Below, piece by piece: positions 7,295 to 15,416 of a stretch of DNA of 50,351 nt. Within the stretch, counting starts at the first letter, position 1. The number at the start of each line of letters is the position of its first letter. The stretch covers positions 1 to 50,351 of the forward strand of contig JAZSLJ010000080.1 of NCBI GenBank assembly GCA_045535305.1, written 5' to 3'. Made by a program: the position numbers and the translations under genes. The DNA comes from UBA1081 sp045535305. Its GTDB lineage: Bacteria > Bacillota > Clostridia > Oscillospirales > Acutalibacteraceae. The notes under the pieces are model-generated. The model was given only the letters and a program-made list of their open reading frames with translations. It searched no databases and had not been told where the DNA came from.

Positions 7295-8230
7295 TTATTT
7301 TTCAAGAAGCCAGTTTATGCAACCTGTAACGGGTGCTGCGGTAAGCTTGATGAAATTGAGCTTTCTGCCGCTTGTCTTCTCGCATTTTTCTTTAAGCAGT
7401 CCAAGATAAATATCGTTGGGCATTTTTACATTCATAGAGCCGGAGAGAACCACATTTACAACATCATCTTTAAAATTCTGCATTTTAAGGTGAGCACAGA
7501 TGCAGTCTGCACCAGCCTGTGCCATTTTCTCTGTGATTTCAAGTGCAGCTTTGTCGCCCTTGTTTGCGGCTTCAAAGAATGTATCGGTAAGATACATACA
7601 ATACTGCTCTCTCTCTGTTTCTTCAAACTTTGTAACACAGGGGAGGTAGTCCTCTGCTGTTGCGTTGATGCCAACTTTTGCACAGAAAATATCTGTCATT
7701 ATTGTTGAGTGAGCTTTAAGGCAGATGTCTCTGTAAATTGAAGCAAATGTCTGCTCTGCAATCCAGTAGCCGTTGCCTGTATCACCTGAAAGAACGCCGA
7801 AGCCTGCAACCTGAAGCATATTGCCGTCGGAATCTATTGAATTACAGCAAGTGCCTGTGCCGCAGTTGTAGCCGATACCTTTACCGTCGGGTGTGCCGGC
7901 TTTTGTAACGATGAAACCGTCGTTATAGATTCTGAAATTCTTAAGGCCTTTTTTTGTAAGCAGTTCTGCTGTTGCATCGTGCTGGAAAGGATGGTCGATA
8001 CCTGCAAGACCCATAAGAATACCGTCTATATCGTCGATTGTGAGATTGTTCTCCTTAAGAAGGTTTGTTACGCCTTCCATAATTATGTCGGTTGCTTCAT
8101 CAAAAGAACCTTCAAGATTTTCGTGGTTGCTTCCCTTGGTTTTAACCATAGAAAGCAAATTTTTGTTTTCGTCAAAAAGTGCGTATGCGGTTTTTGTGCC
8201 GCCGCCGTCAATACCGATGTAAAAGCTCAT
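7295..8230 (-). CDS. BadF/BadG/BcrA/BcrD-type sugar kinase (NagK-like)
   Basis: A 311-residue ATPase of the ASKHA superfamily. The phosphate-1 loop is IGIDGGGTKTAYALFD at residues 4-19, and GYNCGTGTCCNS is the phosphate-2 region. Members of this length are mostly N-acetylglucosamine kinases or close relatives, acting on free amino sugars or other hexoses in the cytoplasm. It lies 22 nt before GH4 and 11 nt after the oxidoreductase, so it is in one transcript with them. It may prepare the phosphorylated substrate for GH4 in the absence of a PTS. Exact sugar unknown. Confidence 0.82.
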   Translation of the reverse strand: MSFYIGIDGGGTKTAYALFDENKNLLSMVKTKGSNHENLEGSFDEATDIIMEGVTNLLKENNLTIDDIDGILMGLAGIDHPFQHDATAELLTKKGLKNFRIYNDGFIVTKAGTPDGKGIGYNCGTGTCCNSIDSDGNMLQVAGFGVLSGDTGNGYWIAEQTFASIYRDICLKAHSTIMTDIFCAKVGINATAEDYLPCVTKFEETEREQYCMYLTDTFFEAANKGDKAALEITEKMAQAGADCICAHLKMQNFKDDVVNVVLSGSMNVKMPNDIYLGLLKEKCEKTSGRKLNFIKLTAAPVTGCINWLLEK

Positions 8231-8241
8231 AAGGTTCTCCT

Positions 8242-9507
8242 TTATTCAAAAAATTCGTCGCAAATCTGTTCAAGACAGAACTTACCGCGTCTTGAAGGAG
8301 CTCTGTCAATCCACATTCCGTTTGTGAAATCGGGGAACGGAACAGCTGAACCGCCCATTGAAACACTCTGCTCTGAAAGTGCTGTAATTGCCATCCATGT
8401 TGCAGCATCGTAAACATCTATGGGAGGCTCTGCATCAAGCTGAACGCTCTCTGCAAAAGCGGCAAGAATAAGGTAGTCCATACCGCCGTGGCCGCCTACA
8501 AAGTTAACAGTGTCATCATCTCTCCAAAGGGGATGCTCATATTTCGCTCTGTATTTCTCGTTGAAATATTCCCAGCAGTGAGATTCTTCGGAAACACCTT
8601 CAATGTAGATTGTTGCATCATCACCTCTTGCTGATTCAAGCTCTTTGAATACACCCTTTGTGCCCTGAACCATAAATTCTCTTGAATAAGGTCTGGGAAG
8701 ACAGCAATCGTGATTTATTGTGATAGTTTCACCGTTTGCGCACTTGATAATTGTAGTTGTGATGTCGCCGCAGCTCCAATCGTAACCGTAAAGGTCGTAA
8801 TCTGTGCCTTTATTATTCTTTATCCATTCGTTAAGACCCTTTGATTTTGAGGACACTGAAACGAGAGAAACAAATCTGTTACCTCTGTTGATGTCAAGAA
8901 TCTTTGCAATAGGTCCGATTTCGTGAGTGGGATAAAGTTCACCGTTTCTGTACATAAAGTTTCTGAGTCTGCCGTGAATGTTCTCTCTGCCGAGTACGAT
9001 TTCATCTCTCAGATCATGTCTGTAACCGCCTTCGCAGTGGATAATTTCACCGAAAAGGCCCTGCTTCACCATATTGAAAGCAGCCATTTCCTTACGGTCA
9101 TAGCAACAGTTTTCCATAAGCATACAGAATTTGCCTGTTTCTTCACTTGTTCTTACAAGACGGAAACATTCTTCTATGGATGATGCACCGCCGACTTCCA
9201 TACCTACGTGTAAGCCTGCTTTCATAGCATCAATAGCAATCGGGATATGAGTGATCCATGTTGTAGCAACAAATACGGCATCAAGGTCTTCTGTTTCAAA
9301 CATTGTTTTGTAATCTGTATAACCTCTGACCTCGTATTCACCCTTATTCTGTTTTTTAACAATTTCAATGCCATTGTCCATGCGTTCTTCAACAAGATCG
9401 CATACTGCCGGTACAATAACACCGGGTACGCTCAATAACATTTCCATCATTCCCGAGCCTCTGCCGCCCAGACCGATACAACCGATTCTACAAGTTTTCT
9501 GTTCCAT
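8242..9507 (-). CDS. Gfo/Idh/MocA family oxidoreductase
   Basis: A 421-residue NAD(P)-dependent sugar or inositol dehydrogenase-type protein. The Rossmann motif is IGCIGLGGRGSGMMEML near the N-terminus, and the second half forms the GFO/IDH/MocA C-terminal sheet. GLHVGMEVGGASSIEEC stands where most members have the EKP motif: the family lysine is replaced by a V-G segment, as in subgroups whose activity is not plain dehydrogenation. Some relatives remove sugars by a transient oxidation similar in principle to GH4. It is co-transcribed with the isomerase upstream (20 nt) and the kinase downstream. Substrate unknown. Confidence 0.85.
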   Translation of the reverse strand: MEQKTCRIGCIGLGGRGSGMMEMLLSVPGVIVPAVCDLVEERMDNGIEIVKKQNKGEYEVRGYTDYKTMFETEDLDAVFVATTWITHIPIAIDAMKAGLHVGMEVGGASSIEECFRLVRTSEETGKFCMLMENCCYDRKEMAAFNMVKQGLFGEIIHCEGGYRHDLRDEIVLGRENIHGRLRNFMYRNGELYPTHEIGPIAKILDINRGNRFVSLVSVSSKSKGLNEWIKNNKGTDYDLYGYDWSCGDITTTIIKCANGETITINHDCCLPRPYSREFMVQGTKGVFKELESARGDDATIYIEGVSEESHCWEYFNEKYRAKYEHPLWRDDDTVNFVGGHGGMDYLILAAFAESVQLDAEPPIDVYDAATWMAITALSEQSVSMGGSAVPFPDFTNGMWIDRAPSRRGKFCLEQICDEFFE

Positions 9508-9527
9508 AAAAATGTCCTCGCTAATGT

Positions 9528-10352
9528 TTAATTATTTAATGATTTTAAATATTCAATGCTCATTTTAACTGCGTTGAGAGGAGTGTTGCCTTTGTCAGGC
9601 TGATCCTGTTCAACAACAAGCCAGGAAGCACCTGCTTTTTCTGCCGCAGCAATAATTGCAGGCATATCCTGTACGCCGTAACCAACGGGCTTAAAGCTGA
9701 AATCGTCTTCATCTGCACTTTCTGTTTCGTCATCTATGCCGATAAGGTCATAAAGCTTCTGAGGCTTGTCCTTACCCTTCATAATGAAGTCTTTGAGATG
9801 CACAACAGGTGCTCTGCCTGTATATTTGAGTACGTATTCAGCAGGAATTTCACCGCCTACATTTACCCAGCAGGTGTCAAGCTCTGTCTGAAGAAGGTCA
9901 GCAGCAACACTTTTATAAAGAATATCAAGACCGTATTCGCCGTCAATTTTGATAAATTCAAAATCGTGATTGTGATAAAGAAGAGTCATACCGTTCTTTT
10001 TGCACTCTGCACCGATCTGCTTTATGTATTCAACTGTCTCGTCAAATTTTTCTGCACCGGGGCGTCTTTCCTCTGTAACATAAGGAACTGCAATATACTT
10101 ACAGCCGATTGTTTTGTAAGCGGCAACGCTGCCCTCGATATCGTTTATCATATCGTCAATGGGAACATGAGCTGAAATGGGAGTAATGCCAAGCTCTTTA
10201 CACATATCCCTTACTTCTTCGGGAGTGTGGTTAAAAAGACCTGCAAATTCAACACCGTCATAACCCATTTCTTTAATCTTTTTGAGTGTGCCGTAAAAAT
10301 CTTTTTCAGCATCATCTCTTACAGAATAAAACTGTACTGCAATAGGTAACAT
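9528..10352 (-). CDS. sugar phosphate isomerase/epimerase (xylose isomerase-like TIM barrel)
   Basis: A 274-residue TIM barrel of the AP endonuclease-2/IolE-like family. Features include QFYSVRDDAEKDFYGTLKKI, GYDGVEFAGL, YHNHDFEF with a metal histidine, ELDTCWVNVGG with a metal Glu/Asp, and VHLKDF. Such proteins isomerise or epimerise keto sugars, often beside Gfo/Idh/MocA proteins as here. It lies 18 nt after the antiporter gene, so the six genes from 11910 down to 5989 may form one transcript. Confidence 0.86.
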   Translation of the reverse strand: MLPIAVQFYSVRDDAEKDFYGTLKKIKEMGYDGVEFAGLFNHTPEEVRDMCKELGITPISAHVPIDDMINDIEGSVAAYKTIGCKYIAVPYVTEERRPGAEKFDETVEYIKQIGAECKKNGMTLLYHNHDFEFIKIDGEYGLDILYKSVAADLLQTELDTCWVNVGGEIPAEYVLKYTGRAPVVHLKDFIMKGKDKPQKLYDLIGIDDETESADEDDFSFKPVGYGVQDMPAIIAAAEKAGASWLVVEQDQPDKGNTPLNAVKMSIEYLKSLNN

Positions 10353-10370
10353 AATGATTCTCCTTTATGA

Positions 10371-11555
10371 TTATGCTTTAATTTTTTCTCTCTTTTTTAT
10401 TTCTCCTGCGCTTGTGAGTGCAGATTTTGTGATAAGCGGACCTGTCAGCTCGTAAACGAGTGTGGCAGTAAGAATAACTGCTCTTATCTGTTCGCCGTAC
10501 ATCGGTAAAATGCTCATTACAAGCTGGCTCATTGCTATTGCAACACCCGCCTGGGGAATAAGAGTAAGACCTAAATATTTTATTATGTTCTTTTCGGCTT
10601 TTACAATAGCAGAACCTGTTGTTGCGCCGATATATTTACCGGCAGTTCTTGCAACAAGGTAAATTACTCCGATAACTCCGATTTGTTTGAGTACGGACAG
10701 ATTCAATTCCGCACCGGATATTACAAAGAATAACAGGAACAGAGGGGGAGTCCATCTGTCGCAGACATCAAGCATTTTGTCTGCTTCTTTTGAAAAGTTG
10801 ACCATTATTGCGCTGTTCATCATACAAACAAGAAGTGATGACAGCTGGAACTTGTCCGCAAGTGCTACGCAAAGGAAAATTGAGCATATAATAACAGAAA
10901 TTCTGTTTGCTCTTGATTTGAAAAATTTTGAACATAACGCCACTGCAAAACCAACAATCGCACCTACTACAAGTGAAAGTCCTATTTCTCTTACAGGGTC
11001 AAGTATCATTTCAAATACCGATAATTCGGCACCTGTTGCCATTACTGATGCGATTGATGTCATAACCGAGAACAGAATAATACATATCGCGTCATCCATC
11101 GCAACAACGGGAAGCAACATTCTTGTAACAGGGCCGTTGGCATTGTATTGCTTTGCAACAAGAAGGGTAGTAGCGGGAGCTGTTGCGGCAGCTATTGCAC
11201 CCAATGCAAGAGCCATCGGTATGTCAAAACCGAACACTGCAACTGCAAGTGTTACAAAAAGCGATGCGGTGCAGGCTTCAAAAAATGTAATAACAAGAAT
11301 CTTTGCACCAAGAGCTTTGAGGTTTGAAATTTTAAAAGAACCGCCTATTGAAAAAGCAATAAAGCCGAGAGCAACATTTGTTATAATACTCATTTGCTCA
11401 ACAGCAAGCTCCGGCAATAAATTCAAAACATAAGGGCCGATTACAAGTCCTGCAACCAGATAACCCGTAACATTGGGCAGATTGAACTTTTTAACAATTC
11501 TGTTAAAAATAAGACCTGCCGCCATAGCTATGCCTAAGTAAAGTAAAATATCCAT
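10371..11555 (-). CDS. cation:proton antiporter (CPA2 type)
   Basis: A 394-residue membrane protein with about 12 helices, of the Na+/H+ exchanger (KefB/NapA-like) type. Typical segments are NLPNVTGYLVAGLVIGPYVL near the N-terminus and LPVVAMDDAICIILFSVM, which carries the aspartate pair of the ion site. It ends after the helices and lacks the cytosolic TrkA-N domain of Kef channels. The ATG at 11555 is preferred because AAGGTG lies upstream at an 11-nt distance; a GTG at 11567 is possible. It directly follows a PII-like gene, which suggests control of the antiporter by a cytosolic PII trimer. Confidence 0.88.
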   Translation of the reverse strand: MDILLYLGIAMAAGLIFNRIVKKFNLPNVTGYLVAGLVIGPYVLNLLPELAVEQMSIITNVALGFIAFSIGGSFKISNLKALGAKILVITFFEACTASLFVTLAVAVFGFDIPMALALGAIAAATAPATTLLVAKQYNANGPVTRMLLPVVAMDDAICIILFSVMTSIASVMATGAELSVFEMILDPVREIGLSLVVGAIVGFAVALCSKFFKSRANRISVIICSIFLCVALADKFQLSSLLVCMMNSAIMVNFSKEADKMLDVCDRWTPPLFLLFFVISGAELNLSVLKQIGVIGVIYLVARTAGKYIGATTGSAIVKAEKNIIKYLGLTLIPQAGVAIAMSQLVMSILPMYGEQIRAVILTATLVYELTGPLITKSALTSAGEIKKREKIKA

Positions 11556-11568
11556 ATCTTTTTGCACC

Positions 11569-11910
11569 TTAGCTGCTTAATCCGTCAACACTTGAAATGG
11601 GAAGAGTGAACATAATGCCTGTGTTTGGATTTTTGATGCCGCCAACCTGCTTGTCAATAAGCTTTTTTGCCTGCTCGATTTTTTCATCGGGAAGAACGGC
11701 AAACATCATTTTTGATTCTTTTCTTGACTGACCGAGAATGTATCTGAGTGAGCCGAATATGGGTGGCGGCTCAACATTGGATTTGTCAATAACATTAAGT
11801 GCGCCCTCGCAGTTGATAACAGTAGGGTCGCCCAAGCCTTCACCGACCATGGCAGAAACGATTTGAGGCATACATTCAGTCTTTGTTAAGATGAGTACAA
11901 GCAGTTGCAT
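11569..11910 (-). CDS. PII-like signalling protein
   Basis: A 113-residue protein with the length and ferredoxin-like pattern of the PII/GlnK superfamily: a beta start MQLLVLILTKTECMPQIVSAM, then a core with a flexible loop (NVEPPPIFGSLRYILGQSRKE) and a C-terminal strand. The classical uridylylated tyrosine loop is not evident, so it belongs with non-nitrogen PII-like proteins that bind nucleotides and control transporters. The ATG at 11910 has AAGAAGG 7 nt upstream and is preferred to an upstream ATG at 11952. It precedes the antiporter by 1-13 nt, a typical transporter plus PII pair. Confidence 0.75.
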   Translation of the reverse strand: MQLLVLILTKTECMPQIVSAMVGEGLGDPTVINCEGALNVIDKSNVEPPPIFGSLRYILGQSRKESKMMFAVLPDEKIEQAKKLIDKQVGGIKNPNTGIMFTLPISSVDGLSS

Positions 11911-11943
11911 AAAATAACCTTCTTTACTGTTTTCTAATCTATA

Positions 11944-11972
11944 ATTATACAATATTGCTTTTAAATCTTCAA
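11944..11972 (-). promoter_or_regulatory. promoter of the PII-like/antiporter operon
   Basis: On the minus strand TTGAAG (11972-11967), 17-nt spacer, perfect TATAAT (11949-11944), about 34 nt before the start codon. Confidence 0.65.
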
Positions 11973-11989
11973 TAGATAATTCAATATTT

Positions 11990-12571
11990 TTATGCTTTTG
12001 TAATGTTGCGTACAGCGTTTATATCAAAATCAGGACCTTTATAATTTTCAATGTAATCAATAGCGTCTTCTATGGAGTCTGTATAGTAGAAAAGACTCAG
12101 GGATTTTGACGGCATAAAGTTACCCTTGATGCCGTTTTCGAGTAATGCAATCAACGGTTTGTAGTAGCCGTTGATATCGAAAACAACCAGCGGTTTTTTG
12201 CTTTGACCAAGCTGTTTAAGTGTGTAAATTTCAAAAAATTCCTCAAATGTGCCTATTCCGCCGGGAGTTGCAATAAATGCATCTGCCATGTCGTCCATAA
12301 TTTGTTTTCTTTCTCGCATTGTATCGGTGCGGATTAATTCACCTTTTTCAAAAAGAATACCGTCAACGTTAAAAAATCTGGGTACAACACCTGTGATTTT
12401 TGCGTTTTCGGAGTAAAAACCTCTTGCCGCAGCACCCATAAGTCCGTTAGCACCGCCGCCGAAAACAAGGGAATGTCCCCTTTTTGCAAGAGCTTTTCCA
12501 AGCTGTTCAACTGTGTCAATATGGATTCTGTCAATGTCGTTACTTGCCGAACCGTAAATACAAATATTCAT
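11990..12571 (-). CDS. LOG family protein (TIGR00730)
   Basis: A 193-residue Rossmann-fold protein of the LOG/lysine-decarboxylase-like family. The nucleotide-binding motifs are GGGANGLMGAAARG and PGGIGTFEEFFE (PGGxGTxxE). Characterised members are phosphoribohydrolases that release the base from nucleoside 5'-monophosphates; the bacterial role is often nucleotide recycling. Complete length. It is divergent from the AIM24-like gene. Confidence 0.88.
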   Translation of the reverse strand: MNICIYGSASNDIDRIHIDTVEQLGKALAKRGHSLVFGGGANGLMGAAARGFYSENAKITGVVPRFFNVDGILFEKGELIRTDTMRERKQIMDDMADAFIATPGGIGTFEEFFEIYTLKQLGQSKKPLVVFDINGYYKPLIALLENGIKGNFMPSKSLSLFYYTDSIEDAIDYIENYKGPDFDINAVRNITKA

Positions 12572-12626
12572 AAAATCACCTTTTTCAGTTTAACATAATA
12601 CTCAAAATTTAGCAATAAAAATAATA

Positions 12627-12655
12627 TTGAAAATCGGGCGTGAATATATTATTAT
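12627..12655 (+). promoter_or_regulatory. promoter of the AIM24-like gene
   Basis: TTGAAA (12627-12632), 17-nt spacer, TATTAT (12650-12655), about 35 nt before the TTG start. Confidence 0.6.
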
Positions 12656-12689
12656 ATTTATGAGGGAAAAAGAAAGGAGATGACCCGAT

Positions 12690-13376
12690 TTGAAATATAA
12701 AATAGTAGGCGAACCGTTATCGGTTGTAATTTGTGATGTGGAGGCAGGGGAGACTCTGTTTACTGAAAACGGCTCTATGAGCTGGATGTCGCCGAATATG
12801 CATATGGAAACCACAACCAACGGCGGTATAGGTAAAGCACTCGGCAGAATGTTTGCAGGCGAGCGCCTTTTTATGAACAGATATACAGCTATGGGCGGTG
12901 CAGGTCAGATTGCTTTTGCCGCAAGCTTTCCAGGCTCAATAAAAGTGCTTGATATTACGCCGCATACCCCTATGATAATTCAGAAAAGGGGATTTCTTGC
13001 AGGTGAATCGGGCGTGGATGTTTCCGTGCATTTTCAAAAGCGCTTCGGCTCCGGATTTTTTGGCGGAGAGGGCTTTATTATGCAAAAGCTTTCGGGTAAC
13101 GGAAAAGCATTTATAGAGATTGACGGCCATTGTTGCGAATATGTGCTTTCCGCAGGGCAGTCAATGATTGTAAGCACAGGCTATCTTGCCGCTATGGATG
13201 CAAGCTGTTCAATAGACGTAGTACCTGTAAAGGGTGCAAAAAATATATTCTTCGGCGGAGAAGGCCTTTTTAATACTGTCGTAACAGGCCCCGGCAGAGT
13301 GTATCTGCAAACAATGCCCGTTTACGCCGTTGCGGCAAGTATTAATCCGTATATTGTTACGCCTAATAATGGGTGA
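12690..13376 (+). CDS. AIM24 family protein (TIGR00266)
   Basis: A 228-residue protein of the AIM24/TIGR00266 family, built of repeated beta strands rich in Gly (GGIGKALGRMFAGERLFMNRY, FFGGEGFIMQKLSG, FFGGEGLFNTVVTGPG). Function is not established; the yeast homologue is a mitochondrial inner-membrane organiser. The start is a TTG: AAAGGAG lies 10 nt upstream and MKYKIVGEPL is the usual family N-terminus. The TGA stop directly abuts the terminal repeat at 13376. Confidence 0.85.
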   Translation: MKYKIVGEPLSVVICDVEAGETLFTENGSMSWMSPNMHMETTTNGGIGKALGRMFAGERLFMNRYTAMGGAGQIAFAASFPGSIKVLDITPHTPMIIQKRGFLAGESGVDVSVHFQKRFGSGFFGGEGFIMQKLSGNGKAFIEIDGHCCEYVLSAGQSMIVSTGYLAAMDASCSIDVVPVKGAKNIFFGGEGLFNTVVTGPGRVYLQTMPVYAVAASINPYIVTPNNG

Positions 13377-13497
13377 ACAATAATTTAGTCAATTAACAAT
13401 GTACAATGTATAATGTACAATGAAGGAAAGGGCTTTGCCCTTTAACCCGATTCATATATTATTCAATAATTGTACATTGTAAATTAAATTATTGTTT
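13376..13497. repeat. intergenic repeat, type B
   Basis: AACAATAATTTA at the left and TAAATTATTGTTT at the right are terminal inverted repeats. Inside are tandem TGTACAAT-type 8-mers on both arms and a central GGGC-TTT-GCCC hairpin flanked by AAAG/CTTT. It fills the whole gap between two convergent genes: the AIM24-like stop touches one end and the HAD stop overlaps the other. Confidence 0.8.
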
Positions 13498-14134
13498 AAA
13501 TATTCAATTCAGCATAATTATGAATATACACATCGGCGAGTTGTTTCAGCTCGTCGGTGTTTTTTTCGCTTTTGTCATAGATGCCCACAACATTATATCC
13601 GGCAGCTTTTGCCGTTGTTGCGGCATAAAGAGCGTCTTCAAAAATCCAAGTGGTTTCTTTGTCCGTTCCTATTGCATCAAGTACAACATCATAAACTTTC
13701 GGCTCTGTTTTTGCCGCGCCCACAGTATAGGTTGAATAAATTGCCGAGAAATAGTGAAGCATATTGTATTTTTCAAGCACTGCAATAAGTGCAGGTTCGC
13801 CTGTTGCTGTTGCAATACCCATTTTTACGCCTTTTGCCTGCAGTTTTTCAAGAAATTCGATAATATCGTTTTTTGGGCAGGTATCTGCAAGGTATAATTC
13901 CTTGATTAACTCAAAGAATTTTGCAAAAAGCTCCTCGTGGCTCTCTTTTAAATTAAATCTTTCTTTTGCAAGAAGGATGGATTCTCTCAGATAAAGGTCT
14001 TTGAAAGCTTCTTCATCTTCCTGAGTAAGAACCAGACCGATTCTGTCAAAAAATTTATATCTTACACCTTTCCATACATGCATTGAATCGAAAAGTGTGC
14101 CGTCAAAATCAAAAATTGCTCCTGTAATTTTCAT
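13496..14134 (-). CDS. HAD-superfamily phosphatase (beta-phosphoglucomutase-like)
   Basis: A 212-residue HAD hydrolase with motif I FDFDGTLFDSM at residues 8-18, an alpha-helical cap (C1 type) in residues 20-85, motif II GIATATGE, and motif IV with TWIFEDALYA. It should dephosphorylate a small metabolite or act as a sugar phosphomutase. The last codons and the TAA run into the terminal repeat of the element at 13376-13497. Confidence 0.85.
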   Translation of the reverse strand: MKITGAIFDFDGTLFDSMHVWKGVRYKFFDRIGLVLTQEDEEAFKDLYLRESILLAKERFNLKESHEELFAKFFELIKELYLADTCPKNDIIEFLEKLQAKGVKMGIATATGEPALIAVLEKYNMLHYFSAIYSTYTVGAAKTEPKVYDVVLDAIGTDKETTWIFEDALYAATTAKAAGYNVVGIYDKSEKNTDELKQLADVYIHNYAELNI

Positions 14135-14190
14135 ACGTTTTCCCTTCCTTTATTATACATTATTATATACAAAAACTAAGAAAAATGCAA

Positions 14191-14219
14191 CAAAAAATGA
14201 GCTGTCAAAAGACAGCTCA
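14191..14219 (-). terminator. terminator of the rpsB-tsf operon
   Basis: TGAGCTGTC (14198-14206), AAAA loop, GACAGCTCA (14211-14219). On the minus strand it is followed by TTTTTTG. It lies about 20 nt after the tsf stop. Confidence 0.85.
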
Positions 14220-14237
14220 CTAAAAAATTTTTTTAAA

Positions 14238-15341
14238 TTACTGCATCATGCTTGCGATTTCAGCAGCGAAATTGTCCTGCTTCTTTTCGATGCCTTCGCC
14301 CTTTTCAAAACGAACAAAGCTTGCAACCTTGATGTCTGCACCGAGAGCCTTAGCAACAGATGCTACATAGCCTGCAACATTGCCTTCGAAGAGGTCTGAA
14401 CGAACGAAATCCTGTTCAAGAAGACAGATTTCCTTAACCTGCTTAGCAATACGACCCTGAACAAGACCGCCGAAGATCTTGTTTGCTGTGATGTCAGCTT
14501 TGTGTGCTACTGCGATTTCTGAAAGAGTTGCAAATGCTTCCTTTGAAATGAAGTTTGTGAAGTTCTTTCTCTGCTTCTGGTCAAGACCCTGATAAACAGT
14601 AATGTCTTCATCGCTCCATTTCTTTTCAGAAATAGCTTCTTCAATAAGGCTGTTAAGAATAGGCATGGGAAGTGAATCAGCCTTGTTCAATGCGCTGTCT
14701 ACTGTGATTGACTGCATCTTTGCAAGTTCATCAGCAGAAATTGCATCCTTGCTCATATATTCGGGGTTCATAGCTGCAACCTGCATAGCTACGTTCTTAC
14801 CCATCTCTGCGAATTCAGCCTTTGCAGCAGTTGCATCGTCTGTATCAAATGCAACGATAACGCCTACTGTGCCACCTGCATGGATGTAAGTTACTGTGTG
14901 GCCTTCAACAAGAGCAAATCTACGTATTTTCATGTTTTCACGAAGAGCAAGGAATACTTCCTGAACTTCCTCGTCAACAGTTTTGTCTGAATCAACAGCC
15001 TTAGTAGCAAGGAGAGCTTCAAGATCTGCGGGTTTTGTAGCGATAACTGTTTTTGCAACCTTTGCTGAAAGAGCAACGAAGGGAGCGCCCTTAGCAACGA
15101 AGTCTGTTTCACAGTTGATCTCAACAAGAGCACCTGCAGTTGCATCTGAACAAGCTGCAACAATACCTTCTGCTGCTACACGGCTTGCTTTCTTTGCTGC
15201 GGAAGCAAGACCCTTTTCTCTGAGAATATCAACAGCCTTGTCCATATCGCCGTCTGCTTCAACAAGAGCCTTTTTACAATCCATCATACCTACGCCTGTC
15301 TTCTCACGAAGAGTCTGAACGTCTTTAGCTGTAAATGCCAT
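14238..15341 (-). CDS. tsf: elongation factor Ts
   Basis: EF-Ts is the guanine-nucleotide exchange factor for EF-Tu. The N-terminal UBA domain reads FTAKDVQTLREKTGVGMMDC, followed by the TDFVAKG motif of the core that touches EF-Tu. At 367 residues it is longer than the usual 290-310 of Firmicutes. The extra 60-70 residues lie roughly at 215-295 (around DITVYQGLDQKQRKNFTNF), before the conserved KEICLLEQDFV block. The ATG at 15341 has GGAGG 8 nt upstream; an ATG 15 nt earlier is less likely. It is second in the operon after rpsB. Confidence 0.96.
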   Translation of the reverse strand: MAFTAKDVQTLREKTGVGMMDCKKALVEADGDMDKAVDILREKGLASAAKKASRVAAEGIVAACSDATAGALVEINCETDFVAKGAPFVALSAKVAKTVIATKPADLEALLATKAVDSDKTVDEEVQEVFLALRENMKIRRFALVEGHTVTYIHAGGTVGVIVAFDTDDATAAKAEFAEMGKNVAMQVAAMNPEYMSKDAISADELAKMQSITVDSALNKADSLPMPILNSLIEEAISEKKWSDEDITVYQGLDQKQRKNFTNFISKEAFATLSEIAVAHKADITANKIFGGLVQGRIAKQVKEICLLEQDFVRSDLFEGNVAGYVASVAKALGADIKVASFVRFEKGEGIEKKQDNFAAEIASMMQ

Positions 15342-15376
15342 TATAAATTCCTCCAATTTAAATTATTTTAAAATAT

Positions 15377-15399
15377 AGCCCGCACTGAGTTTGTACGGG
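15377..15399 (-). promoter_or_regulatory. hairpin between rpsB and tsf
   Basis: GCCCG-C-AC (15377-15384) pairs with GT-A-CGGGC (15392-15399) around a short loop. On the minus strand it is followed by TATATTTTAAAA, a weak U-tract. It could be an attenuator that lowers tsf relative to rpsB, or an RNA processing site. Confidence 0.45.
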
Positions 15400-15416
15400 C
15401 CTTGAAAGTCGAAAAA

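Noticed and set aside
5977..9568. Many long open frames on the plus strand across 6-10 kb and 14-21 kb
   Set aside because: They lie antisense to well-recognised genes (GH4, kinase, Gfo/Idh, tsf, rpsB, ftsK) and have no ribosome sites or family patterns.
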